NCBI GenBank assembly: GCA_022769285.1
Contig: JALEKD010000018.1
Span: 1 to 53,063, forward strand
Direction of reading: 5' to 3'
Origin: Prevotella sp.
GTDB lineage: Bacteria; Bacteroidota; Bacteroidia; Bacteroidales; Bacteroidaceae
DNA length: 53,063 nt
A program made the translations under genes and the position numbers. Shown here piece by piece: positions 50,789-53,063 of this stretch (positions within the stretch are counted from its first letter, which is position 1; each line of letters starts with the position of its first letter). The notes below the pieces were generated by a model. It was not told where the DNA came from. It made no database searches and saw nothing but the letters and a program-made list of their open reading frames with translations.

Positions 50789-52600
50789 ATGAGTGATATA
50801 ATTCAGCTGCTTCCCGACTCGGTGGCCAATCAGATTGCGGCGGGCGAGGTGATACAGCGCCCGGCCAGCGTGATAAAGGAACTGGTAGAGAACTCGGTAG
50901 ATGCTGGTGCCAAGCGTATTCAGGTACTGGTAACCGATGCCGGCCGTACGGCTATTCAGGTAATAGACGATGGCAAGGGTATGTCGGAAACCGACGCGCG
51001 CCTCTCATTTGAGCGCCATGCCACCTCCAAAATACGGCAGGCTCAGGATCTTTTCGCCCTGACCACCATGGGATTTCGCGGGGAGGCTCTGGCCTCTATC
51101 GCTGCGGTGGCCCAGGTAGAGCTCAAAACCCGCCTGGCTACCGAAGAGATAGGTTCGCATCTTACCATATCTGGCTCGCGCTTTATGGGGCAGGAGCCAT
51201 GTGCCTGTCCCGTGGGTAGCAATTTTCTGGTAGAAAACCTGTTTTACAATGTACCTGCGCGGCGTAAATTCCTCAAATCCAACTCTACCGAGCTCAACAA
51301 TATCCTTACAGCCTTTGAACGTATCGCCCTCGTGTATCCCGATATCGCTTTCACGTTGTCGAGCAATGGAACCGAAATGTTCAACCTAAGGGCAGGCGGA
51401 CTCCGCCAGCGCATCGCCGATGTTTTTGGGCGTAAGATGGATAGCGACCTGATACCCGTGAATGTCGATACTTCGATGTGTACCATCAAGGGCTTTGTGG
51501 GGAAACCTGAGACCGCCCGGAAGAAAGGTGCCCAGCAGTTTTTCTTCGTCAATGGGCGCTATATGAAGCATCCCTACTTTAACAAGGCGGTCATGTCTCC
51601 ATTTGAACGTCTCGTTCCTGCTGGCGAGCAGGTTCCTTACTTCATCTATTTCACGGTCGCCCCAGAGAATATAGATGTGAATATTCATCCCACTAAAACC
51701 GAGATAAAGTTCGAGAACGAGCAGGCCATCTGGCAGATACTTGCTGCGGCAGTCAAGGAGTCTATAGGCGTGTTTAGCGACATTCCGTCTATCGACTTCG
51801 ATACCCAGGGTCGTCCGGAGATACCCGTTTTCAGCGGTTCGGCCCCGGTGGTCGATGCCCCCAAGGTGCAGTATAACCCCAACTATAATCCCTTTAAGTC
51901 TACCGCTCCCCAGAAGTCGTCTGCCCCGGCCCACGACTGGCAAGAACTATACAGCGGCCTTTCCGACAGTACCGAGGAGACCGAGGGCGAGGTGTTTCTC
52001 TCTAAGGGAGCAGGTTCCGGCCAGTTGATAGACGACAAGTCACCGGTACATTACCAGTATAAGGGCAAGTATATAATGACGGCCGTCAAGTCGGGGCTGA
52101 TGATAATAGACCAGTATCGCGCGCACGTACGTATATTATATGAGCGCTATCTGCAGCAGGTACAGGGCAAGAAAGGTGAGTCGCAGAAAGTGATGTTCCC
52201 CGAGGTGGTTCAGTTGTCGGTAGCCGATGCGGCTGTGCTGCAAGATGTTATGCCCGAACTGGTAGATATGGGCTTCGAACTTACAGACCTTGGTGGGGGC
52301 AGCTATGCCGTTAACGCCACGCCCGCCGGTATCGAGGGCGTCAATGTAAGCACCTTGCTGAACGATATGCTTGCCTCGGCCCGCGAGAAGAGTGGAGGAG
52401 TCAAGGACGACATCAACCATAAGTTGGCTCTCAGTATGGCCCGTCATGCTGCCATACCCCAGGGGCAGGTGCTCAGTAACATGGAGATGGAGAACATAGT
52501 CAACGAACTATTCGCCTGCTCCAATGTCAACTACACGCCCGATGGCAAGAATATACTATGCATCCTTAAACAGCAGGAGATAGAGAGCCTGTTAGGTTAG
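50789..52600 (+). CDS. mutL: DNA mismatch repair protein MutL
   Basis: Links mismatch recognition by MutS to downstream strand processing; 603 aa. The GHKL ATPase domain is intact: [17 protein letters not shown] and [24 protein letters not shown] and [13 protein letters not shown] mark the second N-terminal domain. In the C-terminal domain the endonuclease motif DQHA(x2)E(x4)E reads [12 protein letters not shown] (441-452), with His, Ala and the first Glu changed. The usual C-terminal CPHGRP-type metal motif is replaced by NYTPDGK. So it probably lacks nicking activity, as E. coli MutL does. It is the last gene of the guaB-mutL run. Confidence 0.96.
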   Translation: MSDIIQLLPDSVANQIAAGEVIQRPASVIKELVENSVDAGAKRIQVLVTDAGRTAIQVIDDGKGMSETDARLSFERHATSKIRQAQDLFALTTMGFRGEALASIAAVAQVELKTRLATEEIGSHLTISGSRFMGQEPCACPVGSNFLVENLFYNVPARRKFLKSNSTELNNILTAFERIALVYPDIAFTLSSNGTEMFNLRAGGLRQRIADVFGRKMDSDLIPVNVDTSMCTIKGFVGKPETARKKGAQQFFFVNGRYMKHPYFNKAVMSPFERLVPAGEQVPYFIYFTVAPENIDVNIHPTKTEIKFENEQAIWQILAAAVKESIGVFSDIPSIDFDTQGRPEIPVFSGSAPVVDAPKVQYNPNYNPFKSTAPQKSSAPAHDWQELYSGLSDSTEETEGEVFLSKGAGSGQLIDDKSPVHYQYKGKYIMTAVKSGLMIIDQYRAHVRILYERYLQQVQGKKGESQKVMFPEVVQLSVADAAVLQDVMPELVDMGFELTDLGGGSYAVNATPAGIEGVNVSTLLNDMLASAREKSGGVKDDINHKLALSMARHAAIPQGQVLSNMEMENIVNELFACSNVNYTPDGKNILCILKQQEIESLLG

Positions 52601-52676
52601 ACGGCTTCCCGGATGGGGCTGGCCTCCATGGCTCATCTGCTCATGGTGACGGTTCTGTCCTGGATCCAGACTACTC

Positions 52677-52721
52677 GCCCGGGCATACCCTCGGCCTTTT
52701 CCGAGGGCGTTCGGGCTTTTT
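52677..52721 (+). terminator. Intrinsic terminator after mutL
   Basis: An inner stem CCCTCGG/CCGAGGG (52688-52694 with 52701-52707) and an outer stem GCCCG/CGGGC (52677-52681 with 52712-52716) are followed directly by five T. Confidence 0.85.
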
Positions 52722-52864
52722 AAGGAGCCATTTCGGTGCTTCCCGCATTGTCAATTATGCAAAAAAGTGTTTATGTCGCACAAATTAAACTAAAACAATA
52801 CGACTTTTTTGACCGTAATTGTGATTTTTTTAGCTAAAAGCCGATTATGTAATGAAATTTTAGC

Positions 52865-52872
52865 TATCTTTG
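52865..52872 (+). promoter_or_regulatory. -7 box of the OmpA-family gene
   Basis: TATCTTTG fits TAnnTTTG, within an A/T-rich region typical of strong promoters of major outer-membrane proteins. The start codon is 85 bp downstream. Confidence 0.65.
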
Positions 52873-52957
52873 CAAATGCTATTGCGCGCGAGCGCATAGT
52901 CTTGGCTCATGTGAGTGAGTTGATTAGTAAACCATTGATTGTTTAATATAAAAGTTA

Positions 52958-53063
52958 TGAAAAAATTATTGATTGTATTGGCTTTTGCCAGTGTATCTCT
53001 GTGCTCAATGGCACAGGATGCTGATCCTGTACAGAAGTACAGTGTATCGACCAATTCTTTTTG
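52958..53063 (+). CDS. OmpA-family outer-membrane protein, N-terminal fragment
   Basis: Only the first 35 codons are in the window; the gene runs off the right edge. The signal peptide (MKKLLIVLAFASVSLCSMA) is followed by QDADPVQKYSVSTNSF. From memory this mature N terminus is typical of Prevotella-type OmpA-family porin-like proteins, which are major surface proteins. The A/T-rich upstream region and A-rich codons fit strong expression. Confidence 0.7.

Larger units (their letters stand above)
52601..52957. other. Intergenic region between mutL and the OmpA-family gene
   Basis: 357 bases without a gene. It holds the terminator at 52677-52721, then a very A/T-rich stretch with the -7 box at 52865-52872. 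A leader of about 80 bases precedes the start codon. Confidence 0.7.

Overview
The window looks like chromosome of a member of the Bacteroidales, most likely Prevotellaceae or a close relative. Evidence: promoters of the Bacteroidetes type (TAnnTTTG at -7, TTG or TTTG about 19-20 bp upstream); families confined to or typical of this phylum (PorX and PorW/SprE of the type IX secretion system, DUF4251, DUF3098, BF3164-like and NVEALA-like proteins, OMP_b-brl_3 receptors, OstA-like protein); and many lipoproteins with short, GC-poor leaders. No rRNA, tRNA, CRISPR array, complete insertion sequence or prophage was seen. Species cannot be fixed from sequence reading alone.

Layout. 1-3665: a copper-type P1B ATPase that appears to lack its nucleotide-binding domain, then a secreted M43-like metalloprotease lipoprotein. 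3740-11677: a tightly packed operon-like run of aroA, a small Cys-motif membrane protein, an ABC-3 metal permease fused in frame to PorW, then porX and tsaE. It ends at a strong hairpin facing trxA on the other strand. 11765-14008 (minus): trxA and a sialidase-fold lipoprotein with a CBM9-like tail. 14420-19229: an outer-membrane receptor-like barrel, then two tandem DUF4251 paralogues and a protein ending in a TonB_C-like domain. 19477-26242: a complete RND tripartite efflux operon followed closely by an lpxA-family gene. 26788-28989: secreted GH36 alpha-galactosidase. 29144-33108: Rpn-family nuclease, YraN, birA, pyrH and a membrane acyltransferase. 33867-35772 (minus): a radical SAM gene and two hypothetical genes in a likely operon. 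35981-40216: the compact ftsX-DUF3098-uppP-truB-queA-folK run. 40607-44194: a lower-GC unit of a propeller-like lipoprotein, a Cys-rich exported small protein and a second receptor-like barrel. 44470-52600: guaB, two parvulin/SurA-like chaperones, OstA-like protein, a small membrane protein and mutL. The window ends in the first 35 codons of an OmpA-family protein.

How the genes work together. Much of the window serves the envelope: lipid A (lpxA), undecaprenyl phosphate recycling (uppP), division (ftsX), outer-membrane protein folding (two SurA-like proteins), LPS-transport-like OstA, efflux, and type IX secretion regulation and gliding-type components (PorW, PorX).

The observations most worth a second look are: the permease-PorW fusion; the copper ATPase with too few residues between its DKTGT motif and its hinge motif; the exported Cys-rich peptide with a propeller lipoprotein and outer-membrane barrel; a 12-14 bp AT-rich motif (core TATAATAAGGTG) found four times in the same orientation; and a diverged intergenic palindrome shared between positions 195-215 and 33449-33490.
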